In this document: piece after piece, positions 48,901-58,150 of the stretch | Layout of the letters: every line of letters starts with the position of its first letter | How positions within the stretch are numbered: the stretch's first letter is position 1 | Assembly (NCBI RefSeq): GCF_002078875.1 | Contig: NC_034411.1 | Coordinates: 29,964,260-30,028,259, forward strand | Length of the DNA: 64,000 nt | From: Numida meleagris | Taxonomy: Eukaryota > Chordata > Aves > Galliformes > Numididae | Direction: 5' to 3' | Position numbers and translations under genes: made by a program | The notes under the pieces: generated by a model | The model's database searches: none | What the model saw: the letters and a program-made list of their open reading frames with translations, nothing else | Told to the model about the DNA's origin: nothing

Positions 48901-51900
48901 AGAAATTTCTCCTAATATCCAACCTGAACCTCTCCTGGCACACCTTAAATCCATTACTCTTATCCTGTCAAACCCAGCTTCTTAGGTACTTACCAAAACT
49001 CTGAACTTTGTTCACATAGCACGTACATCTAGTGATTTTTTTCTTGTTTTAGCTGTAAATGCATGTTTACACGTAGTTATAAAGGCACCTGATACCGCAA
49101 GCTCAGAGAGACTATGGATAATGTGTTCCCATTAAATTGTTTCAAAAGGTACCTGTGAAAATGAAGCTGGCATTGCACTGAAAGTAGGGTTTGTGTTAAA
49201 TAGCATGAGAATGTTTAACATGAAATATTATCTGGCTTACTTACCCTGTAGGTAGTGTTGTGCACAGGTGAGAAAATATTGTAAAAAGAAATCATAATTC
49301 TCTCCTTGTTTTGCATAGATCTCTTCCTTTCATTTTGTGCTCATCCATTAGCAACCTCCATAGCCACCTTCACTCAGGATGCCTCTGCAACTGAGAAGGG
49401 TGGAGAGGTGCATGGAATTTGATCTCTTAAAATGTATAGACCCAGCTGCAATTCACTTTGAGAGGAACTGGTGGGTCAGGCTAAGGCAATCTGCTCCTCC
49501 CAATTTGTTTGCTCCTCCTTAGATAGTTCACTTGGGTTCCTTGGGCAGTGACCTTTGGGCAGACCAGTGCCCAGCATGGAGATGTGCTTCTCCCCAGCCC
49601 AGTGTCAGCAGCTTGGCCCTCACAGCAGGCAGCGAGCTCTAGGTCTGCAGCCTCAGCAGGAAGGAGTCTTTCCTTGCTGTTGTCCTGTGGCTCTGGAGCA
49701 GCAGGTTGGATCTGGCAGAACCATGGCACCAGCTCAGCACTAGGCTGTCATTGCCTGCTCCAGCAGGGCAGAGCTGATGTTTTCCCTTTCCTTGATTTCT
49801 GCAAAATTAAGCAGCCCAGCTGGTTAATTCTCCTGCAGTTTTACTGCAGCAAATTGGACTTCAAAGGGAATTGAAAGCGACTCTTTGTTTTTAATGGTCC
49901 CCTTGCTTCTCTGCAGACTCCGCCAGCAGGTTTTCTGAGCCAAGAACAAAAGGAATTGCCACAGGTTACAAATAAATGAGATTCATCTCATGCATAACAA
50001 TCTCTGCAGCTTGTTAACCCCTATCTGCTGATAGGAGTGGGAGTGGGAGCCCATGCAGACAGCCACAGCCAGGGCTCCATTTTGGAGCTATGGAAGCTCT
50101 CTGCCTCAAGCTGTGTGGGTGGCAGCTTTGCAGCTTCCATGCTTCCTTGCCCAGGACATGTTACAGCTTTGCAAGATGGGTATGGGTCCTATCTGCACAT
50201 CAAGCAACACAGGATCCCAAAATCTTAACCAAAGCCTGCAGGAGTTCTAGTTCATGCTCTCCAACTTTGACATCATCTTTCTGGATGTAAGTTGGTTTCA
50301 CGCTTTCTCTAGCTCTGATGTGGATGCAAGGATGTTCCCAGGCAAGATGCTGCATCTGTCAGCTTGTCTGTGCCCTTGACTGAGATCTGTTCCGTGTCAG
50401 AGGGCAGGAACAGCTATTTGGTATCTGCTGTGTTTCTTCTTGCCACAGGAAAGTGACCTGCCCAACCACAATCTGTTGAGTTATTTTGTCTGTGGGTTTC
50501 ACCGAGTTTCATGAGGCCATCTGGAGCCCATGAGAGGACAAATCCTTGCTTTGCAACTTAGTGAGCATTAACCTTCGGGCATGGGCTTCTCTCCTGGAAT
50601 GCTGGAAGCAATCATAGGCTCTGAGTGCAGGCTGTGGCCTCTCAAAATTCAAGGGCTCCAACCACAGGCCTCAAAAGGGCCAGTGCAGGGGGCGGGGGAG
50701 TCACCGTCATCCTTAAGCACAGCTGTCCACATCTGGCACAAAAAGCACATGCCACAGCCAGGAAGAGGACATTGGATTTGGTGCGCCAACACAATATTCC
50801 AGCATAGGAGTAGTTGTGCTGCTAAATTATGGTGCAGGTGCTGAGGAGAGAGCACTCCTCCTCGCCTTGTTTGTGCGGGCTGTAATTCAGAGATCCAACA
50901 CCAACCCAGCACAGCTCATTAACACAGGGTCCAGGGAGAGGGAGGCTGAAATAATGATGCTGTTAAATCAAGCTTCATGAATATGGAACAATGTCTTATT
51001 TTGCATTATTATGGCAGTTACTTAAAACATACTCCCCGCCTTTGTGCTGGGGACTGCTACTTTCTCAGCTCTGTCTGGATGGAGCCAGCAATGGTGCTGA
51101 CAAGGGCTTTAAAAAGCTTGTCTTGGGATGAGGCAGAGAATACAAAGGGAGGATGCAATGAAACTGAGAATACGAAGGGAGGAGTTTGGGGTCAGTTTGG
51201 GGAGAGGGATGCAGTGAGAAGAGTGCAGAAATAAAATAAGTCAAAACCACGTAGTAGGTTATTCAAAGGATAAGTCTAGACATTTTGAATCGTTCCCAAT
51301 TGTTCAGTTGTGTGTTAAAGAGCATCCCAGGACTTGGTCTATAGTCTGCAGGTCTATAGTCTGCAGGTCTATAGTCTGCAGGTCTATAGTCTGCAGGTCT
51401 ATAGTCTGCAGGTCTATAGTCTGCAGGTCTATAGTCNNNNNNNNNNNNNNNNNNNNNNNNNNNNNNNNNNNNNNNNNNNNNNNNNNNNNNNNNNNNNNNN
51501 NNNNNNTAGTCTGCAGGTCTATAGTCTGCAGGTCTATAGTCTGCAGGTCTATAGTCTGCAGGTCTATAGTCTGCAGGTCTATAGTCTGCAGGTCTATAGT
51601 CAAATCTATTTTATATCTGTGTGATGGGTGCAGAGTCACTGTTCATGGTCTTGCATTCCAGACTGTGGGTTTTCCACTGCTGAATTTTGTCTTTATTGAC
51701 TTTCCTACCTGTGCAAGGAGAGCTTCTCAGACTTTTCTTCTAAACTGAGTCCTAAGCCTAGAGAACCTTCACTTAACAATCTTAAAATACTATACCTAGC
51801 TGTGTCCCTCTTCTGAGTAATGGCTGTGAGGTGTTTTAAGTGACCTCTAGTCTGGGTTGGTTGGAGGTCCTGCTTGCAGTTTCCTAACTGTAGCAAAGAA

Positions 51901-54900
51901 GAATGCTTTAACTCAAAAAGACATGTTAACAATAATGCTTTTATTTGTAATGAATTAATGCGTCCCTACAGCTCTCCTTTTTCAAACCAGCTAACTTCAA
52001 GAAGAAATCCTAGAAAGCATGATGCCGCACAAAGGTGAGCGGACAGGTCCTTTTCAAGCTTAGAGGTGTCCCTCTTTGTCCTCTTTCAGCCCCACCTGCC
52101 CTGAAACTGTCAGTCAATGAAACATTGGTGGTCAACCCTGGTGACAACGTCACTATGCAGTGCTCTCTGACAGGCGGTGACCCACAGCCAGAGGTGCTTT
52201 GGTCTCATTCTCCCGGCCCGCTGCCTCCCAATAGCCTTGTGCAAGGAGGCAACCTCACCATTTGGAGGATCCGCGTGGAGGACTCAGGCTACTACAACTG
52301 CACAGCCATCAACAACGTGGGGAATCCAGCAAAGAAAACAGTGAACCTACTGGTGCGGTGTAAGTTGCTCTTTTTCTCAGAGTGTGGATTTTCAAGGAGG
52401 AGGGGCTAGATTTGCATTTCCCCTGAGTGTTCTTGTACAGCTAAGGGTGAACGGGATGCTTACCAGAAATTAGTATTCTGGAGAAGCTGTCATTCAAGCT
52501 TCTGTTCTCCCAGATCAACAGCTGTGCTTTTGGTGCTTGCAGCCTCATCCTAGGCTGTTTTGCTGTCCTGCGCTAGACAGGGAACCCAGTCTGCCAGGTC
52601 TGAGGCCTTGGATATCTCTTGTGGGAGCTTAGCTAGGGAAGGTCTTGGGACATATACATTGCACAGAGATGTTGTCCTCCAAAGGAACAAAGGGCTGTTG
52701 TCTTGTGCCATGTGAGGCTCTTTGCTGTCCCTGAATGGTTTTGCACTTGTGTTCATCCCAGCCATGAAGAATGCCACGTTCCAAATCACTCCTGATGTGA
52801 TCAAAGAGAGTGAGACCATCCAGTTAGGGCAGGACTTGAAACTCTCATGCCACGTGGATGCTGTCCCCCAGGAGAAGGTTGTCTACTCCTGGTACAAGAA
52901 TGGGAAACCAGCCAGGTTCTCAGACCGGTTACTCATCACCCGGAATGACCCTGAGCTCCCACCTGTGACCTGCAGCTTGGAGATTATCGACCTGAGATTC
53001 AGTGACTATGGCACCTACTTGTGTGTGGCCACCTTCCAGGGAGCACCCATTCCTGACCTCAGCGTGGAGGTGAACATCTCCTCAGAGACAGGTGAGCCTC
53101 TCTATGACATCTGGGGACCTTCTGGGTATCACAAGTTATCCTCCACCTCCATCCCACAGTTTTAGAGTAAGACTGTTCAAAGAAGGCACCAAATTGTGCA
53201 GGAAGAAAGAGGAGATGGTATTTCACCAAATTTCAGAAGTCCTTTTGCTTAGAAGGGAGTGAAAGAAAAAGAAAGCTGCTTTTTGCTTTATTTGGTATTG
53301 CTTATGAGGAATATCCCCCTTTTCAGAGCTATGACCAGAAGATTGGTATCATCTGTCATAGCAAATTGTGTGAAAAGCTTTAATGTTTACAGGATTGCAA
53401 TTTCAGTCTGTTTTGGGCACTCTCTGCAGGGCTCCATATATTATAAATGGCTCTCTCCTTTAAAACCGGGGTCAAAACCTCACCCCATGGCTTGGTGAGG
53501 ACAGCCCTAAGACATAGGTGAGTTTGTGAGTCTCTCTGGGGACTAAAATTCAGGGTCTCCAAGCTGTGTGTTTGCTTCTGGAGAAGCTGGTGGATCCAGC
53601 TCTACCCAACCTGTCCATGTCATCCTGCTGTCTTTCCAGGACCTTGAGAGTATGGCACAATGCAAGTAATCGGGCAAGGATAGCCAGCTTCCCACGGAAT
53701 TTGTCCTGAACCATCATAGAAAGTTTATTCTCAATCTCTGGTTCAACGTAACCATTATAAGCCATTATTTGGGCTGGTCCTGGTGTTGTTTCTGGACCTT
53801 TATTGCTTTAGCACCCCAGCAGAAAGTGCTGTTGTACTGCTTCTGCTGAGTCAGCAATCTATCTCAGTAGAAGTGCTGGGACCAGTCTGCTCCCAGGGGG
53901 ACTTAACTCACATTCATCAGTAGCCTGGAGACTGAACCCTGGCCTTGCCGCGGACCTGAAAGACATCAGTGGCTGGTGCTTCCACTCTACTAGCAACCCT
54001 TCAGTCCTGGAGGTCTTGTGTGGGGGACACCACCACTGGGAGTAATTCTTTTTACCCAAGAGCAGTAGATGGTAGAGTGCAGTTGTGTTTAAGGATGCAA
54101 AAGGTGGGAGGCAGCAAAGAGCTGGGAGACCCTGAATGATCCCACCTAAGAGCTGGGCAGCGTCTGCTGGCACAGGGGTTGGCCCAGTTTCCCAAAGGAG
54201 GCATCTGTAACAGCTGGTCTGTGCTGGTGGAGAGTGAGAGCTATGCGCTCACATGGGTGCTGGTGAAGAAGGTCATCCTGGGGCATTTTGAAGCCTCCCT
54301 TTGGCAACTTGGTCCAGCAAAGCCACATTTGTGGCCCAGGGAGTGAACACCATTGTCCCTGCTGGAGCAGCTCTTCACATAGCCTGAGCCCACCAACAGC
54401 AACTGAACCACTTCCAACACATGATTCCTGCATAAAATCTTGGTGGATTTTCGCCAGAGTGCGGGATCAGTGCAGAAGAGCAGCAGTGGCAGTTCCACAT
54501 TTTCCCACCAAGAAAGGCCCAAGCTCACCAAGGTGGCTGCTTCCACTGAGTGGCTCTGCGGAGACACCTTTAATTAAAAAAATCTCCAAATGCAATTTTC
54601 AGCTTTTCCCCGTGGAGGAAATTACCTCTCACCAGGTGAGTGGCTGCTGGCAGTGCTGGCACTGAGAGTGCTGTCGTCCATCGCGCTGCACAGGACAGGG
54701 TGTGATGAAGTTCCCCAGCCCATGGGAGACTTGCAAATTGAAAATGCAGCCTCCTTGTTGCACTGGGAGGTCACTGCTGACTGAGATGGGGCTGGAGCCA
54801 TCCTAAATCTGCTTTAAAGCAGCTGTAGGCTGTAATGTGTGCAGTTAGTTCAGCGCGCTCTCCTTGGCTGGAACTGAATTGAGTTAATATTGGTTAGGCC

Positions 54901-56238
54901 AGCTTGTTACAGCCTCTGTAGTCCTAAACTTTGCTTTAAATGGAAATAAATTACGTAGCCCTTGTGGTTATGGAAGTGTCAATCCAAGCGTCACCATTGT
55001 CAGCTGGAAGGGCTGAAAGAGGAGCTTTCAGAAAACGATTGCTGCCCTTCCAACTCAAACGATTCTATGATTCTATATTTACTTCAGTTGAACAGTTAAC
55101 TCGGAAGCCTAATACAAATTAAATGTCAGCATTACAGGGGTTTTAGCATGAGCTTTCCCTTCCTGAGCTTTTGGTGAATGTGGGGATGTGAACAACAAAC
55201 TTCCCCCAAAACCTCTCCTCCCTTCAGCTCGGATTTCTTTTGAGCTCTGTTTGTCAGCAGTTTTGTTTGCTGTCTGAGAGCTGGGTTTTTCTTGAGCGAT
55301 TCAGTGCCTTTAGCTCCAGCGAGGCAGCAGTTCTGCTGGGTGAGCTTGTGAAGCACAGGAGTGATATTTGCTAAGACCCCTCTCTCTCGAGTGAGATGGA
55401 GATAACCAGTACGTTGTGAATCTCAATGTAAACAAAGGCACTTAACAGAGATGGCTCCTTACTGTGGTTTAGCAGCGAACAGAAGTCCTGGGTGTCTGAC
55501 AAGGCTGGAGGTCTACAGAGCAGTAATACTATAAATCTCAGTTTCAGTCTAACCTCTGTAAGAGGACTAGATGCCTTGGCAGAGATGTCTTCTATTTCTT
55601 GGTCTAAAGTTTGTAGTTCAATTTAGTAAATTTATTGAAATAGATCAAAGAGGCTTTTGTAGTGAGAGGTGGGAGCTGGTGAAATGTTCCAGGAGAACAG
55701 GCAGTTGCCATTGATGCTGGGGTAAATTTTGGAGAAGCTGGGATCTCCATTGGTGCCTTGCAGCTCCAGACTCTGTAGGATGGCTTACATGGGCAGTGTG
55801 TTCCTGTAGGGGTTGCAGTGGTACTGCCAGTGTCAAGTTGCGTTCAGGGCTGTTGATGTGATGTAGACACAAGCATCTCAGGAATGTTCCTTGCTTGTTG
55901 GAAACCAAGTGTAAAACCGGTCCCTTCTCTTATTTTCCGTTTAGTGCCGCCAACCATCAGTGTCCCCAAGGGTCAGTCTACCATCACCGTCCGGGAGGGC
56001 TCCAGGGCTGAGCTGCAGTGTGAGGTTCGAGGGAAGCCTAAGCCACCCATCATCTGGTCCCGAGTAGATAAGGAAACCCCCATGCCTTCAGGGACAATGA
56101 CGGTGGAGACGTATGATGGGAAGCTGTGCCTGGAGAGTGTCAGCCGAGAAATGAGCGGGACCTATAAGTGCCAGACAGCCAGGTACAATGGCTTTAACAT
56201 CAGACCCCGGGAAGCCCTGGTGCAGCTCAACGTGCAGT
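36771..56238 (+). CDS. MDGA1: MDGA1, partial gene: seven exons encoding Ig1-Ig5
   Basis: Seven exons join into one open frame of 513 codons. Each has AG acceptor and GT donor dinucleotides and matching phases. The residues match MDGA1 better than its paralogue MDGA2: [20 protein letters not shown] at the start of Ig1, [18 protein letters not shown] in Ig3 and [17 protein letters not shown] in Ig4 are MDGA1 forms as I know the family. The full protein has a signal peptide, six Ig domains, one fibronectin III domain, a MAM domain and a GPI-attachment signal. Here only Ig1 to Ig5 are present. The family role is known: a GPI-anchored neuronal surface protein whose Ig1-Ig2 region binds neuroligin-2 in cis and blocks neurexin, restraining inhibitory synapse formation. 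It also acts in neuronal migration and axon guidance, partly shown in chick. N-glycosylation sequons occur in Ig1 to Ig4. The signal-peptide exon and the exons after Ig5 are not in the window. Confidence 0.97.
36911..39530 (+). other. MDGA1: Intron within Ig1 (2620 bp, phase 0)
   Basis: GT-AG intron splitting Ig1 just before the core tryptophan. It holds a 13-bp inverted repeat at 38786-38813. No gene or recognisable transposon is seen. Confidence 0.95.
38786..38813. repeat. Near-perfect 28-bp palindrome
   Basis: CATTACAGACATT at 38786-38798 and its exact reverse complement AATGTCTGTAATG at 38801-38813 are separated by two bases (AA). There are no mismatches in 13 bp. Confidence 0.95.
39531..39705 (+). 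CDS. MDGA1: MDGA1 exon (second half of Ig1)
   Basis: The acceptor is TCTTGTGCAG and the donor is AGT|GTAAGT. The exon is 175 nt, entering in phase 0 and leaving in phase 1. It opens with [14 protein letters not shown], which carries the Ig core tryptophan. It continues through the NET glycosylation sequon to [13 protein letters not shown], with the second core cysteine and the usual tyrosine corner, and finishes at VDVQ plus the first base of a tyrosine codon. The first seven bases, GTGAGAT, themselves look like a 5' splice site. The length is not a multiple of three, so skipping this exon alone would shift the frame. Confidence 0.97.
39706..44252 (+). other. MDGA1: Intron between Ig1 and Ig2 (4547 bp, phase 1)
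   Basis: The donor is GTAAGT and the acceptor is TTCCTTCCAG. It holds an old repeat fragment near 42.1 kb and a short (GGTT)n-like run near 42635. Nothing else was recognised. Confidence 0.95.
42121..42192. repeat. Possible old dispersed amniote repeat fragment
   Basis: TGGGCCAAATTTATCATTCG, then GCTCACTGACATCAGTGGCT and TTACTCGTACATCAAG, follow the layout of an old amniote element ('gggccaaattc... cactgacttcagtgg agttac'). It appears related to the pieces near 18.3 and 46.7 kb. The name is unknown to me. Confidence 0.45.
44253..44449 (+). CDS. MDGA1: MDGA1 exon (first half of Ig2)
   Basis: The acceptor is ACCTTCCTTCCAG and the donor is CAG|GTGAAA, which is weak at +5 and +6. The exon is 197 nt, entering in phase 1 and leaving in phase 0. 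It encodes (Y)[19 protein letters not shown], the first Ig2 core cysteine in VFLRC, the core tryptophan in FIWKRG, and ends at YEPLYTQ. Ig1 and Ig2 together form the neuroligin-binding part in the known family structures. The same frame happens to stay open into intron on both sides, but the splice sites and the family alignment fix the exon limits. Confidence 0.97.
44932..45093 (-). repeat. CR1 3' end fragment, antisense
   Basis: ATAGAATCATAGGGTTGTTT, GGGTTGGAAGGGACCCTAAA, CATCTGGTCCAACTCCCCTG and CACCTTGAGCGTCTCCAAAA form a typical reversed CR1 tail. Confidence 0.93.
46711..46750. repeat. Old palindromic repeat fragment
   Basis: ATTTATGC-CA-GCATAAAT at 46717-46734 is a perfect 8-bp inverted repeat, followed by GAGATTAGAATCTGG. 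It resembles the 'ttacaccagtgtaaatgagatcagaatctggccc' core of an old amniote dispersed repeat. Confidence 0.45.
47285..47417 (+). CDS. MDGA1: MDGA1 exon (second half of Ig2)
   Basis: The acceptor is ATGATATCCAG and the donor is ACAG|GTAATG. The exon is 133 nt, entering in phase 0 and leaving in phase 1. It encodes [19 protein letters not shown], the second core cysteine in YTCQVSVRN, and a further cysteine in VRNVCSIPD. It ends LTNTT plus the first base of an alanine codon, with NTT as a possible glycosylation site. Together with the preceding exon it makes a 330-nt phase 1-1 module for Ig2. Confidence 0.97.
48714..48980 (-). repeat. CR1 3' end fragment, antisense
   Basis: CATAGAATCATTAAGGTAGG, CCCTCAGTGCCACATTTACC, CCTGGGCAGCCTGTTCCAAT, TCCTAATATCCAACCTGAAC and CTCTTATCCTGTCA form a 270-bp reversed CR1. 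Confidence 0.93.
51336..51600. repeat. 15-bp minisatellite (VNTR-like), perfect copies
   Basis: The unit is GGTCTATAGTCTGCA. Six whole copies precede the gap and five follow, plus partial units, with no mismatch seen. Each unit, read cyclically, contains two 6-bp palindromes, CTATAG and CTGCAG. The unit length is a multiple of three, so several frames stay open through it; this is not evidence of coding. It ends 489 bp before the Ig3 exon. Confidence 0.97.
51437..51506. other. Assembly gap of 70 N within the minisatellite
   Basis: The whole units on each side begin at 51336 and 51516, a difference of 180, which is exactly twelve units. The gap size therefore keeps the 15-bp register. Confidence 0.97.
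52090..52359 (+). CDS. MDGA1: MDGA1 exon (whole Ig3)
   Basis: The acceptor is CCTCTTTCAG and the donor is GGT|GTAAGT. The exon is 270 nt in phase 1-1, so skipping it would keep the frame. It encodes one complete Ig domain: [20 protein letters not shown], first core cysteine in TMQC, core tryptophan in VLWSH, and second core cysteine in [13 protein letters not shown], ending VNLLVR. It has four N-glycosylation sequons (NET, NVT, NLT, NCT), the densest of the visible domains. The following intron is only 402 bp. Confidence 0.98.
52360..52761 (+). other. MDGA1: Short intron between Ig3 and Ig4 (402 bp, phase 1)
   Basis: The donor is GTAAGT and the acceptor is CATCCCAG. Read-through from Ig3 reaches an in-frame stop at about 52407, so retention would truncate the protein after Ig3. 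Confidence 0.96.
52762..53091 (+). CDS. MDGA1: MDGA1 exon (whole Ig4)
   Basis: The acceptor is GTTCATCCCAG and the donor is ACAG|GTGAGC. The exon is 330 nt in phase 1-1. It encodes (S)[18 protein letters not shown], first core cysteine in LKLSC, core tryptophan in YSWYKNG, and second core cysteine in YGTYLCVAT, ending VNISSET. Sequons are NAT and NIS. A non-canonical cysteine lies in PPVTCSLEI (codon 52971-52973). The human protein, as I recall it, has serine there. Confidence 0.98.
53092..55944 (+). other. MDGA1: Intron between Ig4 and Ig5 (2853 bp, phase 1)
   Basis: The donor is GTGAGC and the acceptor is TTCCGTTTAG. Apart from a tiny CR1 tail near 55.05 kb, nothing was recognised. Confidence 0.95.
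55046..55077 (+). repeat. Minimal CR1 3' tail
   Basis: Only about 30 bases remain: CCCTTCCAACTCAAACGATT, then CTATGATTCTATA. It is the very end of a sense CR1. Confidence 0.75.
55945..56238 (+). CDS. MDGA1: MDGA1 exon (whole Ig5)
   Basis: The acceptor is TTTTCCGTTTAG and the donor is AGT|GTGAGT. The exon is 294 nt in phase 1-1. It encodes (V)[19 protein letters not shown], first core cysteine in AELQC, core tryptophan in IIWSRVDKE, and second core cysteine in [13 protein letters not shown], ending VQLNVQ plus one base. A non-canonical cysteine lies in DGKLCLESV (codon 56127-56129), where human MDGA1 has arginine as I recall it. This is the last coding exon in the window; the Ig6 exon was not found before 64000. 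Confidence 0.98.
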
Positions 56239-57833
56239 GTGAGTATAACATATAAGTGGAATGCCAGTCTGAATGCCTGTGTGAATGCAAGCCTGTGGGT
56301 GAAGCATCTCTGACACACCGAGTGCTGCTTTCAGGCAGGGCTGGCCTTCCTCACTGGGCTGAGATGACATGTCTCTTTTATCTGGAGACCTTTGAACAGT
56401 TTGTACTTAATTGGCCTGACTGCAAAAGCAAGGGCAGAATACTATATAACCAGTGTGTTGCAAGTAGAAGGGAAGGGTTTTGTCTGTGTTTGTACATGAT
56501 GCTTTTCCATTTCCCTGTCAGTGGACTATTGCAAAACAGCAGCTTTGCAAGATGTGCATGACGTATGTGCACAATACATTCAGGGCATATTAAAAAGGCT
56601 CTAAAGTCAGAATTGTTCAGAAGATAGCAAATGAATATCAGCTATACCATTTCTATGTCATAACCCTTTCTGCAACTTAGTTTCCCCAGCCTGAACCATT
56701 TTGCCTGAAAAGCAGTGCTAGGCAGACCCTCATATGGACTGCATAATCCCAAACAGTTTCCATGCAGAGCGTGTGAGCAACAGAAAAGTGATTCTTAGCA
56801 TGTGGTGTATTGAGTGATTTCAGTGATGGGCGATGTTCCCAGCCCTTCTTTGACTGTGATATCTGTGCATAAAGATGAGTGCTGCCGCACTCCTCCCTGG
56901 CTCACTCTCCAGGGAAAGGAGAAGCAGCACTGGAGCAGATAACCTGGCTGTAGCCAAGCAAGCTCACTGCTGACAGATGTAAGCTGTTGGGAGCACAGCA
57001 GTAACAAAAGTGTGCCACATCCTGCAGGCAGATGGAGTATTCAAAGATTCCCCTTTAAAAATGGTCTGTCTGTCCATTTGGGAGCATGTCAGCAATTGAA
57101 TTGCAGGATGGGGATGGGGAAATGTGCGCAGGTTTTCATGAAGTGGAAATGTGTGTGTGGAGAAGCTTCCCCTGAGCAAGGTGATTATGGGTGCCTCAAT
57201 TTAAGTTGTTTTGGAAGGCAACCTGGGATGGGCATACGATGCATGGGAGGACACAGCAGGGAGAGTGACCCTCACCCCAAGAACAGATGGAGATAAAGCA
57301 AAATCTCACTCTGGACTGAAGAACAATCAGATCTGCTAGAGCTCCCGGTTCTGTGTTGGTGTTTGAAAGTGATGCAGTCCCCATTGCATGTCACTGTACA
57401 GGGAGAGGCAATGCCCAGCCCGGGATGAATTCAGACTTGGCAGGAAATCTGGAGGGGAATTACAGCCCTGTATCTTGAGTTGGGGTGGATGGGTGTGACT
57501 CTCCATGCAATAGATAGTAGGCAGAAGCCTTAAGCTGTTGCAGGGTAGGGGCGGTGGTGTGACTGATCCACAAGAGGGCAAAAATTTGATGTACTTATGT
57601 ATAAAGAGTAGCTCAACATACTCTTCCTGTAACTTTTCCCAAAGCCCAGCAATGTTCTGTTGTGATCTAGCCCAAATAACAATAGCATGCTCCATGCATG
57701 ATAAACAAACTGCAAAACAAGAAAGTAGGGCAAGAATTACCCCCATTGTTTCATATCCCCTTAAAAAATGAAAAGAAAAAAAAAAGCCAACAGCAAACAG
57801 CACAGTCCCTGTTTATACTTCTTGTCCTTGTTT

Positions 57834-58150
57834 GAGCAGCTGGAAGGAGGTGGGTGTGGTGGCGGGGCCGCAGTGGTTAATTGAAACGTTGCTCTGCAGT
57901 ATGAGGAGCTCATTAGTCCGGTGGGTTGCTCTGGAATTCTCATCTTGTCGGAAATGGGGATTGTGTGGCTTCTGCAGCGTCCGTGATGAGTGCTTCCCAC
58001 CGGAGGGCCTGGTTGGGTGATATGCATCCACAGAGCTGCGTGCGCCCGTGCATGTGTGTGTGTGCGTGCAGACGTGCCTCTCTGTGTGTCTGGGTGAGCT
58101 CCTTTTGAACCGGCTCGCTCAAGGGAAGAGCGAATTCTGAGTGATAATGT
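57834..58150. promoter_or_regulatory. Locally CpG-rich segment with POU-like site, weak candidate element
   Basis: CpG is denser than in the surrounding intron (GGCGGGGCCGCAG near 57861, GTCCGGTGGG, CCACCGGAGG). GTTAATTG occurs near 57878 and GATATGCATCC near 58019. A short GT-rich stretch follows at about 58050-58070. It may be a regulatory element or just a base-composition fluctuation. Confidence 0.25.

Larger units (their letters stand above)
47418..52089 (+). other. MDGA1: Intron between Ig2 and Ig3 (about 4672 bp, phase 1)
   Basis: The donor is GTAATG and the acceptor is CTCTTTCAG. It holds an antisense CR1, a 30-bp-period partial duplication near 51136-51183 (GAGAATACRAAGGGAGGA twice) and the 15-bp minisatellite with an assembly gap, so its true length is not exactly known. 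Confidence 0.93.

Noticed and set aside
51336..51600. CRISPR array
   Set aside because: The copies are contiguous with no spacers, and the locus is a vertebrate intron.
51336..51600. CTGCAG|GT in each minisatellite unit as alternative splice sites
   Set aside because: There is no pyrimidine tract before CTGCAG, and GTCTAT is a poor donor.
51304..51748. Open frames through the 15-bp repeat on both strands
   Set aside because: A repeat unit of 15 bases keeps any stop-free frame open. The peptides are simple five-residue repeats interrupted by unknown bases, with no support for translation.
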